DNA from: Actinokineospora sp. NBRC 105648
GTDB taxonomy: Bacteria > Actinomycetota > Actinomycetes > Mycobacteriales > Pseudonocardiaceae
DNA length: 64,000 nucleotides
Direction of reading: 5' to 3'
NCBI RefSeq assembly: GCF_030269645.1
Contig: NZ_BSTR01000002.1
Location: 62,001 to 126,000 of the forward strand
A program made the position numbers and the translations under genes. Shown one piece after another: positions 34,495 to 43,153 of the stretch. How positions within the stretch are numbered: the stretch's first letter is position 1; each line of letters starts with the position of its first letter. The notes beneath the pieces were generated by a model. That model was given only the letters and a program-made list of their open reading frames with translations, had not been told where the DNA came from and did not search any database.

Positions 34495-36054
34495 ATGTCA
34501 ATCCGGCCTACCTTCCTGCTCCGCCTGCTGGCACCGGTGGTGCTCGCCGCGGGCGTCATCGTGCCGCTCTCGGCGGGTGTCGCCTCCGCCGCGACGCCGA
34601 TCTGTCTGAGCGGCAACCTCCAGTTCGATTACCAGTCCGCCGAGGCGGGCACGGCCAAGCCGACCCTGACCAGGGCCGCTCGCAACGCCTCGGTCGAGCT
34701 CTGGGGCCGGGAGAAGTCGACCGACACCGACCACAAGCTCAACGCCGACACCCAGTTGACCGGTGCGGCCGACGGCTCGTTCACCCTCTGCCACACCCCG
34801 GTCACCACCACCACGATGGACCACTTGTTCGTGCGCTTCGCCACCCGTAACAACCAGGTGTGGCGCGTCGCCGACTCCGCAGGCACGGTCTACACCCACA
34901 CCACGCCGACGCAGACGAACGTGTCGGCGAGCGTCGCGCTCGGCGTGGTCAAACCGACCGCCGCGGCCCGCGCCTGGCATGCCTTCGACACCGTCAACCT
35001 GCTCTGGACGCGCCGCGCGAACTCGACCACCCCGTGCTGGACGACTGCCGAGACCACCGCCGCGACCTGCACCACGCTGACGGTGCGGTGGCAGACCGGG
35101 TCCGCCGACGGCCCGTACTACGACTTGGCCAACACCGTGCACCTGGCCGATGCCGACCCTGACTCCGAGCACACCGTGCTGCACGAGACGGGCCACTTCT
35201 TCCAGAACCGGTTGTACAACAGCACGTTCCCGACTGTCACCGACTGCAACCCGCACTACATCGAGAAAGCGTCCTCAGCCACCTGCGCCTGGACCGAGGG
35301 CTTCGGCGACGCCGTGGCGGCCTACCTGCTGGGCGACAACCGCTACGTGTTCCCGAACGGCTTCTCCTACCCGCTCACCGCCGCCGCGGGGTGGCACACC
35401 GGCGACCACGTGCAGGGCAACGTGGCCGGCTCGCTGCTCCAACTGTGGAACCAGGTCGACGGCAGCTGGGACCGCACCATCAAGACCCTGGCCGCGAACA
35501 CCCCCGCGACCTTCGCCGACTGGTTCACCAACGTCCGCCCCACCGCCACACCACCGCTGTCCACCACCGGCGCCGCACTGACCGCACTGGACTCGCACGC
35601 CGTCAACTACGGCCCCACCGTGGTCGACGACAACGCCTACCACGCGCTCAGCAACGGCGGCGGCGTCGCCCTGCAGCACGGCGGGACCTGCAACGTCGTC
35701 CTCCAGTCGGTGGCCGAGTTCGCCGCGCTGGACACCTCCCGCGCCTCGCAGCGCTGGAAGTTCACCGCCAACGGCGACGGCACCGTGCGGATCTACGACA
35801 GCTGCCTGGTCCCGCTCTACCTGACCGCACCGACCACCGCGGGCGGCCAGGTCCTCCTGCAGGCCGTCAACCTCGGTGCCGCCAACCAGCGCTGGCAGGT
35901 CACACGCAACAGCGTCGGCACCTACACCCTCACCAACCCCGCCACCGGATTCTCCCTGGACGGCAACGCGACCGCGGGCCAGGCCGTCACCGCCAACACC
36001 GCCTCCGCCACCTCGACCAGCCAGAAATGGGCATCGGTCTTCACCATCTCCTGA
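34495..36054 (+). CDS. secreted HETGH metalloprotease-like protein with ricin-type lectin domain
   Basis: 519 aa. A signal peptide (1-33, ending GVASA-A) precedes a beta-rich segment (~35-140: ASVELWGREKSTDTDH...) like a transthyretin-type domain. A zinc-protease motif LHETGHFFQ follows, with His230 and His234. The TEGFGDAVAAYLL segment may give the third ligand (Glu). The C-terminus (~390-519) is a ricin-type beta-trefoil with Q-x-W signatures SQRWKF, NQRWQV and SQKWAS. It is likely a secreted protease targeted to a glycan. ATG 34495 is set by GGAAGGA 5 bp upstream. Confidence 0.78.
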   Translation: MSIRPTFLLRLLAPVVLAAGVIVPLSAGVASAATPICLSGNLQFDYQSAEAGTAKPTLTRAARNASVELWGREKSTDTDHKLNADTQLTGAADGSFTLCHTPVTTTTMDHLFVRFATRNNQVWRVADSAGTVYTHTTPTQTNVSASVALGVVKPTAAARAWHAFDTVNLLWTRRANSTTPCWTTAETTAATCTTLTVRWQTGSADGPYYDLANTVHLADADPDSEHTVLHETGHFFQNRLYNSTFPTVTDCNPHYIEKASSATCAWTEGFGDAVAAYLLGDNRYVFPNGFSYPLTAAAGWHTGDHVQGNVAGSLLQLWNQVDGSWDRTIKTLAANTPATFADWFTNVRPTATPPLSTTGAALTALDSHAVNYGPTVVDDNAYHALSNGGGVALQHGGTCNVVLQSVAEFAALDTSRASQRWKFTANGDGTVRIYDSCLVPLYLTAPTTAGGQVLLQAVNLGAANQRWQVTRNSVGTYTLTNPATGFSLDGNATAGQAVTANTASATSTSQKWASVFTIS

Positions 36055-36128
36055 CACCGGCCCGCCGAACCCCACGACCTTCCCCGATCCGTAGATCCGG
36101 GGTCGGAAACCCGGCAGCCGACCCGGCT

Positions 36129-36165
36129 CGAAGGCCGGCCCGAACACCACTCGGGCCGGCCTTCG
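36129..36165. terminator. hairpin terminator of metalloprotease gene
   Basis: A perfect 15-bp stem (CGAAGGCCGGCCCGA with its complement) with a 7-nt loop, 75 bp after the stop at 36054. There is no T-run. The rest of the gap 36055-36431 shows no gene. Confidence 0.75.
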
Positions 36166-36431
36166 CGAACCTGCGACCGCTTGACCCCAGGAGTTGCCGA
36201 TCGTGCCACTGGCCAGAGGGAACAGGACTACCCGCAGGCAACCTATTGGTCAAACGCGGCGAACGTGGCTCCCGCGAAGGAACCCGGGGCTCCGTGTCAG
36301 ACGGAGGGCGCGGGTGCGCTCGCGACCTGAACGGATGAATCTGTTGCCTAACGGGTCGCACAGGTGGAACCGGGCGGCGGGGTTCGGTAGACCTCTGGAG
36401 TCCCAACGGGTTCTTCCGAAAGTGGCATCCC

Positions 36432-36656
36432 ATGTCCCGTGTGATCAAGCTGCTCGGCGTCACCTCCACCGTGGTTCTCGCCCTCTTCGTCGGTGCGCCG
36501 GGCGCGTCTGCCGACCCGGACCCCGACCTTGTCTCTGTCTCTAATTCCCTCGACCTGCACACAATCAACACCATCGTGGGATTGTGCTACGGAGACAACT
36601 GTGCCACCGCACCGAACGACGATGACACCAGGACAAGCAGGACCATGAAACGGTGA
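36432..36656 (+). CDS. small secreted peptide (74 aa)
   Basis: ATG 36432 begins MSRVIKLLGVTSTVVLALFV then GAPGASA, a standard Sec signal peptide. The mature part of ~46 aa is acidic, with two Cys in LCYGDNCATAP that could form a short disulfide loop. No strong ribosome binding site is visible. The function is not recognised. It overlaps a decayed STAS gene on the opposite strand. Confidence 0.5.
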   Translation: MSRVIKLLGVTSTVVLALFVGAPGASADPDPDLVSVSNSLDLHTINTIVGLCYGDNCATAPNDDDTRTSRTMKR

Positions 36657-36963
36657 GGTTTCGGTGATCCTGGGCATCCGGTGTCTCTGGGCGGGTCAGG
36701 ACTCGCCGCGTCCCAGCGCGAAGCGCGGCGTGTGCGCTCCCGATGATCACCCGTAGCTCCACGCCCGCATCCCGTGCGGAAGAGGTGGCCTCCATCAGGG
36801 CAGCTGGCTCCGCCGCCGATCCCGGGAAGGTGGTGCCGGACAGGTCCACCAGCACTAGGTCCGCTCCAGTCTGCGCGGCCTGCTCGATCGTCTGGGTCGA
36901 CTGCTCGACCAGGTCGGCCACCGTGCCCGAGTCGATTTCGCCGCACGCAGACACGACGACCAC
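36565..36963 (-). pseudogene. degenerate STAS-domain gene
   Basis: The frame reads VVVVSACGEIDSGTVADLV, DLVLVDLSGTTF and ARDAGVELRVIIGSAH, clearly a STAS antagonist. The phosphoacceptor loop, normally F-x-GSAGL, reads FPGSAAEPAAL, and the expected C-terminal helix is replaced by unrelated Cys/Ser-rich sequence. In-frame codons continue upstream without a usable start other than GTG 36963, which falls inside the first strand. It is probably a decaying partner of the GHKL gene at 37128. Confidence 0.55.
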
Positions 36964-37127
36964 GCCGTTCTCGGTGTGGGTGTCCTGGTGGGCGGGAGTT
37001 GGCGCTCCCTCACGCCTCGACCCAATCGCGCCATCGAGGGCCCCGCGACAGATTCGTCGCCGGGTGTGTTCCGTCCGGTTCGCGACAGTGGGGCGTGAAA
37101 GGGCGGAGGTGGGGCATTCAGGCGGGT

Positions 37128-37526
37128 ATGACCATGGTCGAGTGGGCGGTGTTCACCGCGACGGTTCCGGTGCGGGTCGAGCAGTTGGCCATGATCCGTG
37201 CCCGGGTGCGCGGGTGGGCCGACTGCAAGATCGGCCACCACGCCCGCCATGACGTGGTGTGGGCCGCGAGTGAGGCGTTGAGCAGTGCCGTCGACCACCT
37301 GCGCGCTCGCCGGGGTGGTGGGTCCGCGGAGGCGACGGTGACGCTGCACGTGGACTCCGAGGTCCTCGTGCTGACCGCGAGGGACCACCTCGCCTGGACC
37401 GACGACGGGCGCGTTCCCGGCTCGGTCGACGGGCTGCGGGTGATGCGCGAGATCACCGACCGAATGAGCCTGACCACCGACCCCGACACCGACGTGAGCA
37501 CCCTGGTCGCCGTCTCTGCCCGGTGA
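37128..37526 (+). CDS. GHKL (RsbW-like) ATPase-domain protein with eroded ATP motifs
   Basis: A 132-aa protein of anti-sigma kinase size and fold. The N-box reads WAASEALSSAVDHL, where the Mg-binding Asn is replaced by Ser. The G1 box, normally D-x-G-x-G, reads ARDHLAWTDDG. The last box, DGLRVMREITDRM, is near normal. ATP binding is therefore doubtful, and the protein may act only as a binder or be decaying. It is divergent from the STAS relic at 36565-36963, suggesting a former partner-switch pair. Confidence 0.65.
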   Translation: MTMVEWAVFTATVPVRVEQLAMIRARVRGWADCKIGHHARHDVVWAASEALSSAVDHLRARRGGGSAEATVTLHVDSEVLVLTARDHLAWTDDGRVPGSVDGLRVMREITDRMSLTTDPDTDVSTLVAVSAR

Positions 37527-37565
37527 ACCAGCGAAGGTGGACACCGAGAGCAGCCGGGTGGGCGA

Positions 37566-37992
37566 CTAGCGGGTGAGGGCGTCGAGCGCCAGCCGGACGG
37601 GCAGCAGCACCGCGTGCAGTTCCGCGGTCGCCTCGCGGGCCCGGCGTTCATAGGTCGGCGGCAGTACCAGGGTGTTGATCAGCGTGCCCAGCACCGCGCC
37701 CGGCGCGGTCTCGATGAGCCGGTCCAGCAGCATCACGTCCCGGCTGGCCCCGCTGATGGTCAGGACCAAGGACCGCTGTGACGCCGATCCACTTGCCGCT
37801 TTCCCCGAACACCGACCACGTCCCGACCAGCAGCCCAGCCAGGACGGATCCTCCGACCCCATCGCTGGTTCGGGGAACAGCCAGGACGCCAGGAACACTG
37901 GCGGATCCCCTGATCGACCGGTACACCGTCGACTCGACCATCAACACCGCCGCGTCCGGGGCCAGGAACGGCTGCGGCAAGAGCGACAGCAC
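37566..37992 (-). pseudogene. fragment of an aromatic-acid exporter (FUSC-like membrane protein)
   Basis: The minus strand reads LLPQPFLAPDAAVLMVESTVYRS then LAGLLVGTWSVFGESGKWIGVTAVL in one frame. It then shifts near 37770 to VLTISGASRDVMLLDRLIETAPG followed by TLINTLVLPPTYERRAREATAELH. This is the first-half pattern of FUSC/DUF939 exporters, but the N-terminal helices and the whole second half are missing. It is a relic. Confidence 0.6.
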
Positions 37993-38248
37993 GTCGGCTC
38001 ACTCGTCCACTTCTCCCGAATTGTCTCGTCCGACCGAAGTCGCCGGTGTCCGTCGGTGTTTGGAGGTAGGTGGTTGTCGAGGCCGCCGTGAGGCGCGCTC
38101 GCGCTCCTGGGGAGAGCACCCGGACGGGGGATACCCCACTCGGTACGACGTACGTAACTTGAAGTCAGCCAAGGATTGTCAACATGTTGACTGATCGAGT
38201 AAATGCGCAACATCGCTGCGGGTGCTGCGCGACCGAGAAGGGGGATCC

Positions 38249-38539
38249 ATGCGAAAGATCGCTGCGATCGTCGCCGCGTGCGCGTTCGCTCTGACCGGGG
38301 TCGTCGGCGCCGGAACGGCTCAGGCGGTAGCCATCCCGTGCTCCGTGAGCCACTTCACGGTCGTCTGGAGCGAAGCAGGCATCTACGACGACTACGGCAA
38401 CCCGGTGGCCGCGCTCCACTACGGCAACACCATCGATGGGCCCACCGGGGGCACCTCAGGTGGGAACACCAGGGTGTTCTGGAACGGCTACACAAGGAAC
38501 ATGGCCGACGCCGCGCTGCAGTACACCGGCTGCAACTGA
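38249..38539 (+). CDS. small secreted protein (96 aa)
   Basis: ATG 38249, with AAGGGGG 6 bp upstream, starts MRKIAAIVAACAFALTGVVG with an AQA-type cleavage site near residue 25. The mature ~70 aa has two Cys (one near its start, CSVSHF, and one at the very end, YTGCN) that may pair. The pattern CSVSHFTVVWSEAGIYDDYG resembles small secreted SH3-like or inhibitor proteins of actinomycetes. The function is not recognised. A hairpin terminator follows at 38542. Confidence 0.7.
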   Translation: MRKIAAIVAACAFALTGVVGAGTAQAVAIPCSVSHFTVVWSEAGIYDDYGNPVAALHYGNTIDGPTGGTSGGNTRVFWNGYTRNMADAALQYTGCN

Positions 38540-38541
38540 GT

Positions 38542-38582
38542 CCGCTTCCGTCCGCCCCCGGAGCAGGGACGAACGGAAGCGG
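38542..38582. terminator. hairpin terminator of small secreted protein gene
   Basis: A 10-bp perfect stem (CCGCTTCCGT / ACGGAAGCGG) with a 21-nt loop directly after the stop at 38539. Confidence 0.6.
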
Positions 38583-38654
38583 GCGGTGAGAGGTCTGCTC
38601 GGCCATCGGCAACGAGCAGCTGTCACACCTCTTCAGACCTCCAGTGACCCCGAT

Positions 38655-38710
38655 TCCGCCAAGTGGATCCGGACAACCACACAACGAACCGTCCGGATCC
38701 ACCTGGCGGA
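38655..38710. repeat. 20-bp inverted repeat with 16-nt loop
   Basis: The arms at 38655-38674 (TCCGCCAAGTGGATCCGGAC) and 38691-38710 pair with one mismatch. It stands ~115 bp after the previous terminator and is not next to a gene end, so it may be a transposon end pair, an operator or a hairpin RNA. No gene is supported from 38583 to about 38926. Confidence 0.7.
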
Positions 38711-38926
38711 CCGCAGACCAGTTGCACCATGCTCCGTCGAAGCGATACTGGTCGTCGGGTCCGTCGGCGGCCGGGGCTAGATGTGCGGCTTGTAGCCCAT
38801 TGCGGCTAGCCAAGTCCTTGTGGCTGAGTGGACTTCCAGGTCCTGGCTTGATGTCCACTTGGGGCAGTCGAGTGTCCCGCAGCCTTTGCAGACCGGGTGC
38901 CGGCGTGGTCGTGGTGCTACGTCGAT

Positions 38927-39620
38927 CACTCCGTCCTCGCGGCGCTGGACCTCGCGGTAGCCGACGGCAGGCACCACCTGGTCGTCGCGTTCGCCACCGC
39001 GTCGAGATCGCTGGTCCTGCGACCGCGGTCGTTCTGGCCGCAGCGGTTGCGCGTCGAGACCGCCGGTCTGGCCGCCGCCCGGGCCATCGGGGACCGGACC
39101 GCTGAGGTTGTCCTGTTGCGGAGGCGGGCGGACACCGCTCAGATGCTGTGCCGCAACGCTTCGCAGTGGCTCGGGTCCAGTGCGAGCGCGCCTTGCCGAT
39201 GGTCCGCGGGTCCGGCTACGTGGAGGCCGTGGTGGAGTCGAACCTGAGCCGGATCGACGCCGAGCTCGGTGACCACGAGGCCGCCTCCCGCCACGCCGAG
39301 CGGGAGTTGGCGCTTCGCACGGAAGCGGCGAGAGCGCGGGCATCGCGTACGCCCTGCACAACCTCGCCGTCGCGTGCCAAGGGCTGGGAGGCAACGAAAG
39401 TGCCATCGACCACGGTGAACGGTCGATCGAGCTGTACCGGCGGACCCCGGTCACCGATCGGTACCTGGCCGACGCCCTGGACACCGTGGCACGCTCCCTG
39501 GTGGGCACCTCGTCCGGGCCCGAGCCCTGCTGGAGGAGGCGATCACCCTGCTCGACGCGGCAGGCGACCCGCGCGCACAAGAGTTGCACGCCCGGACGGC
39601 GCGCTGCTCACCGACAGGTA
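38927..39620 (+). pseudogene. decayed TPR-type regulatory protein (C-terminal part)
   Basis: Helical TPR pieces run in order but in different frames: VLAALDLAVADGRHHLVVAF and ETAGLAAARAIGDRTAEVVL near 38930-39090, then ALPMVRGSGYVEAVVESNLS and DAELGDHEAASRHAERELAL near 39190-39320. GIAYALHNLAVACQGLGG and ERSIELYRRTPVTDRYLAD follow near 39340-39470, then LLEEAITLLDAAGDPRAQEL. These match the C-terminal repeats of SARP/NB-ARC-TPR regulators. At least three frameshifts and no N-terminal DNA-binding or ATPase part. Confidence 0.58.
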
Positions 39621-40569
39621 GGGCAATGGGGGAGCGAGGTGTCGGGGCCCGGCAGGAACTCGGTCGCCAGGGTGACCAGGTTCAGGGTGACCACGCGGTT
39701 GTCCGGCAGCGCGGGCGAGCCGGTGATCAGGCTGACGGTCCAGTGCGTGGCGAACGCGCTCGTGACACCGGCGCTCGCGGCGTTGGACGTCCTCGGCAGG
39801 GCCATCCCAAGCCTGGCCGCCACTCCGGCGAGGACCGCGCGATTCACCTCGCGCCCACCCCGCCGGGCGGGCTGGACCGGAGCCTTCGGCGGGACTGGCG
39901 GCGGCGGTGGGGGGATCGGCGGTCGCGGGCCGGGGTTCGACCGCGGCGGAGGCGGGCAGCTGCTCGGTGGCTGTTGCGTCCGTCCGTGGTCGTGTTCTCG
40001 TCTCGCGCAGGGTGTGCTCTCGGGTCAGGGGTTCCAGTGCGGAACGATCCGCCCCGGACCTGAGCGCCTTCCAGGCCTGTGTCCCCGCTGTGCGACCGGT
40101 CCACCCCGGTCGGCGGAGTCACCTGGCCCGTCATCCCGTCCAGCCCGGTCCCTGGTCAGCGAACCGGGTGATGGATGACAAGCCCAGTGCCGAGCGGCGA
40201 CGTCTGGCTATCGGGTGCGCCGGGCTTGCCGTCCTCGTCCCAACGTCAGTGGCCCTGTGTGGTGATCACGGTCAGTCACCGTCACGCTTCAACCGCGCCG
40301 GCCTCGGTCTGGTCATGATCGTCGCTCCAGCCCGGCCTGGCCGCCGTCCTGGGCGGACCCCGGTCACCGGCGCGCCCCTGCTCGGGCGGCTCGGCCAGGT
40401 GGATCACCCGCGCCTGCCGGCGGTGCCTGCGGGCGCTGTGGGTGCTGGGGACGCGCCACGGCGGTTGCCGCGTGCTCGCCGGCTGATCGGCCGATCATTT
40501 GCGCCAGGGCAAAGAGAGTCATCCATTCCCGGTTTTCTCTCTTCGTCACATATCGCAGACCGGAGACAA
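39621..40569. other. 949-bp stretch with no supported gene
   Basis: Several open frames exist on both strands, but none shows a recognisable family, signal peptide or ribosome binding site. Frames read mostly Arg/Pro-rich shadow sequence. It probably represents further decayed DNA between the TPR relic and the palindrome array. Confidence 0.45.
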
Positions 40570-40679
40570 GACCCCCGAACGGGGGTCATCGGCGAACCAT
40601 GACCCCCGAACGGGGGTCATTAGAATTGTGACCCCCGTTCGGGGGTCATCAGAAATACAAAGACCCCCGAACGGGGGTC
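40570..40679. repeat. array of four 18-bp palindromes, ~30-bp spacing
   Basis: Copies of GACCCCCGAACGGGGGTC at 40570-40587, 40601-40618 and 40662-40679, with the reverse orientation (centre GTTC) at 40630-40647. Starts are 31, 29 and 32 bp apart, about three helical turns. The spacers are 11-14 bp, differ from each other and are AT-rich (for example CATCAGAAATACAAA). Each copy can form a 7+2-bp hairpin. It follows the lectin gene's terminator on the minus strand. No copy was found elsewhere in the window by eye. Confidence 0.9.
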
Positions 40680-40709
40680 AAGGTCGCGTGGGAATCGGCG
40701 AATGGGGCG

Positions 40710-40741
40710 CGCGGGCCCGCCATCGACATGGCGGGCCCGCG
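40710..40741 (-). terminator. hairpin terminator of ricin-type lectin gene
   Basis: A perfect 14-bp stem (CGCGGGCCCGCCAT with its complement) with a CGAC tetraloop, 5 bp after the stop codon of the gene ending at 40747. Confidence 0.8.
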
Positions 40742-40746
40742 ACGGA

Positions 40747-41253
40747 TCAGACGTTGAGCTGCCACCGCTGGGAGTAGGCGATACCGCAGGTGTACTGGAA
40801 GGTCTTGCTCTTGTAGGCGTAGCTGCTGATGGTCAGGCACTTGCCGCTGTGCAGGGCGCGCAGCTGGCCGGAGGCGGGGTCGAAGCTCCACATCTGGTTG
40901 GCCGAGGACGGCCCGCACACGTACTGCTCGACCGGGGCGAAGTCGTTGAGGTCGTTGCGCGGCACGTCCGCGCAGCTGCCGCTCGCCACGTTGACCAGCT
41001 GGCCGTAGCCGGGGACGGAGCTCGGGCGGTAGATCCACTGCTGGTTGGTGCCGCCGTTGCAGTAGTAGATCTGGACCGCGACGTGGTTGTCGGTGGTCCC
41101 CCGGGGGATGTCGAGGCACATGGCGCCCGCGGGGGTGCTGATCGAGCGGTACGGCGTGTCGGCCGACGCGGTGGACGCCGAGACGACCATCGCCGCGGGG
41201 ATCACCGCGGCCGCGGCGGCGGTGGCGAACAGCCTTTTGACGAGCGAGCGCAT
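40747..41253 (-). CDS. secreted ricin-type beta-trefoil lectin
   Basis: A 168-aa protein. A signal peptide (1-~32: MRSLVKRLFATAAAAAVIPA ... ASTASA) leads to one beta-trefoil domain with three repeats marked by NQQWIY, NQMWSF and SQRWQL and conserved Cys pairs (CLDIP...YYC, CADVP...YVC, CLTIS...YTC). It is probably an extracellular carbohydrate-binding protein without a catalytic domain. ATG 41253 has AAGGAG 6 bp upstream. The palindrome array lies just after its terminator. Confidence 0.88.
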   Translation of the reverse strand: MRSLVKRLFATAAAAAVIPAAMVVSASTASADTPYRSISTPAGAMCLDIPRGTTDNHVAVQIYYCNGGTNQQWIYRPSSVPGYGQLVNVASGSCADVPRNDLNDFAPVEQYVCGPSSANQMWSFDPASGQLRALHSGKCLTISSYAYKSKTFQYTCGIAYSQRWQLNV

Positions 41254-41609
41254 GGAGCTCCTTCGTGGGTTTTCAGCGGGTACCCGACAAGGAATATCAG
41301 GCCGCTCGGAAAAATCGGTAGGATGATCCTGGAAGGTCACTCGAATTTCGTAGTGGGACAACCTGGGTGGGGTAATCAGGCGCTACCGGTCAGGCGAACG
41401 GGCGGGGTTTGGAAATTCGCCCGCAACCAGCGCGTAACGGGCGAGAGAGCGCTGATTTTCGGCGTCGGGGTGCGGCAGACAGGGGATCACGCGCCAAGAC
41501 GACCACCGATCGGGCTCGCGTGGTGTTCCCTGGGGGTTCGTCGACACCCTCGGGGAGAAGGCGAACCGCACGCACACCGCGGTGATCCTCCCGCCGTCCT
41601 GACCTTGGT
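41254..41609. other. 356-bp region upstream of the lectin gene, no gene
   Basis: It contains the lectin promoter region near 41260-41400, which is AT-richer than average (AATATCAG, AAAAATCGG). No supported coding frame is seen. Confidence 0.4.
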
Positions 41610-41919
41610 CGGCACCAGTCAGGCCGGGGCGACCAGGCCGTCGCAGATCGCCGTCACGCCCGACCCGGTCGCCACACACGCGGCGGTGACGGTGGACATC
41701 TACTGCTTGCGCCCCGCAGAGGCGCCTCCGCTCGCGCCCACCGCCACCTCGCCCGGCTTCGCCACTTCGATCACGCTGCGTGAGGCGGGCGACGGTAGCA
41801 CCGGTGGCCGAGCCTTCCGCAGGACCGGCACCGGTCCCGCTACCGCGACACCGGGCCGCTACGCGGTGACCTACGACTGCTGGCGCTGGGTCGTCCGCGC
41901 GGAGTTCGTCGTCTCCTAG
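41610..41919 (+). pseudogene. fragment of a secreted Ig-like domain protein
   Basis: The frame reads GTSQAGATRPSQIAVTPDPV, then AAVTVDIYC, TATSPGFATSITLREAG, and ends TPGRYAVTYDCWRWVVRAEF with VVS and a stop. This is a single beta-sandwich of the kind seen in small secreted actinomycete proteins with a Cys pair. There is no ATG or GTG with a signal peptide in frame, so the N-terminus is missing. Its stop overlaps the stop of the MarR relic on the other strand. Confidence 0.5.
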
Positions 41920-42090
41920 TGCAGCAGGGCGACCAGTTGGGCCACGGCCGGTCCTCGACGGCCTGGTCCAGCGCAGTGGTGAGGCGCGCGTAGGCAGGCT
42001 CGGCCGAGCGCCTGCGCTCCCGCCCGTGCTCGGTGATCATCGAGCAGATGCCGCGCCGGTCGTCGGCGCACAGTGGGCGATACCTTCCCG
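41916..42090 (-). pseudogene. C-terminal fragment of a MarR-family regulator
   Basis: The minus strand reads DDRRGICSMITEHGRERRRS and AEPAYARLTTALDQAVED, the wing and C-terminal helix of MarR proteins. A frameshift then precedes VAQLVALLH and a stop at 41916-41918. The N-terminal two thirds is absent. Confidence 0.5.
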
Positions 42091-42389
42091 CTGCCGCGGA
42101 GCCAGCTTGTCGGGCCTGTCCGGACACCGACCTCATGCGCCGGCAGCAACCTGCACCGCTGGCCGGTCCGAGCTGCGCGAGATGACCCACCCTGCAAATG
42201 CCAGGCAGCGCCGGACTCTGGCGCCATCCCGCCGCCGAGACCAACCGCGTGGTCGACCCCGCAGGTCGGCGCTCGTCCCCCGAGTTGGCTGGGACGTGGC
42301 ACAACAGCGCTGGTTCCCTCTCCGTCGCCTGCACAGCGGCCATGCGCTGCCGTGCTGGCTCGCGCCGCCTGCGTGTTAGGGCAGGACCC

Positions 42390-43093
42390 GCGTGCCACGC
42401 GTACCAATCGGTTCCGCGGGCGGGTGGTCTGCGAGTGCGGTCGCAGCATGACCGGCAACCCGCGCAACGGGGTCACCTACTACCGCTGTCATCCGGGAAC
42501 AACAACAGGGGCAGGCCGGACAAGTACGAAGGGCACCCGGCCACGGTCTACATGCGCGAGGACCTGATCATCAACGCTGTGCACAGTTTCGTCGCGGAGC
42601 GGGTGTTCGGACAGCAGCGACGCCAAGGGTTCCTGCGCCACCTCCCGCAGATCGACGACAGCGCCCAGCGTGATCGGCACGATCAGCTGCTGCGCAGCAA
42701 ACTTGCCGACATCACCCGCAAGCAGGACAACTCCCTGCGCCAAGCCGAGGACGCAGACCCCCGAGACCCGTTCACCCAAGGTCTGCGGCAGCGCTACAAC
42801 GACCTGGACACCGAACGCCAAGCCCTACGCGGCAGCATCGTCCAACTTGACGCGCGCGAGCGACAAGAGCCCGCCCGACCCGGTGTCAACCAAGTGACCT
42901 TGCTCGACGCGCTGCCCCATCTGGCGAGCACCCTGACCGGCGCACCAGAGGAGCTGCTCGACCGATTGTTCGATCTGACCACCTCACGGTCCGGGGCCAC
43001 CACGCCACCAACGAAGCCACCCTCAAGATCACCCTGCCAGCCGACGACCTGAGCGCCATCTCCGAACTCGCACACAGCGCGGACACCGCATAG
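42390..43093 (+). pseudogene. relic of a large serine recombinase (zinc ribbon and coiled coil only)
   Basis: It reads FRGRVVCECGRSMTGN and GVTYYRCHP (recombinase zinc ribbon), then shifts frame to VYMREDLIINAVHSFVAERV, a long charged helix (RSKLADITRKQDNSLRQAED, RQRYNDLDTERQALRG) and LLDALPHLASTLTGAPEELL. Another shift leads to NEATLKITLPADDLSAISEL and a natural stop at 43091-43093. The catalytic serine domain is missing. It ends 60 bp from the 3' end of a tRNA gene, suggesting an old integrated element. Confidence 0.72.
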
Positions 43094-43153
43094 GTCAGCC
43101 ACGCGGGCGAGTGTCAGGAGTCAGCAGGCCAGGACGAGTGTGCGTCCTGTACG

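Noticed and set aside
39608-40602. Several open frames of 60-230 codons
   Set aside because: No family signal, start context or codon pattern supports any of them; they overlap each other on both strands.
40570-40679. CRISPR array
   Set aside because: The repeats are perfect palindromes of 18 bp with only 11-14-bp spacers and one reversed copy, and no cas genes are nearby.
28725-43093. An intact prophage or conjugative element
   Set aside because: Only relics of IS3, IS30 and a serine recombinase are present; no structural, replication or transfer genes are seen.
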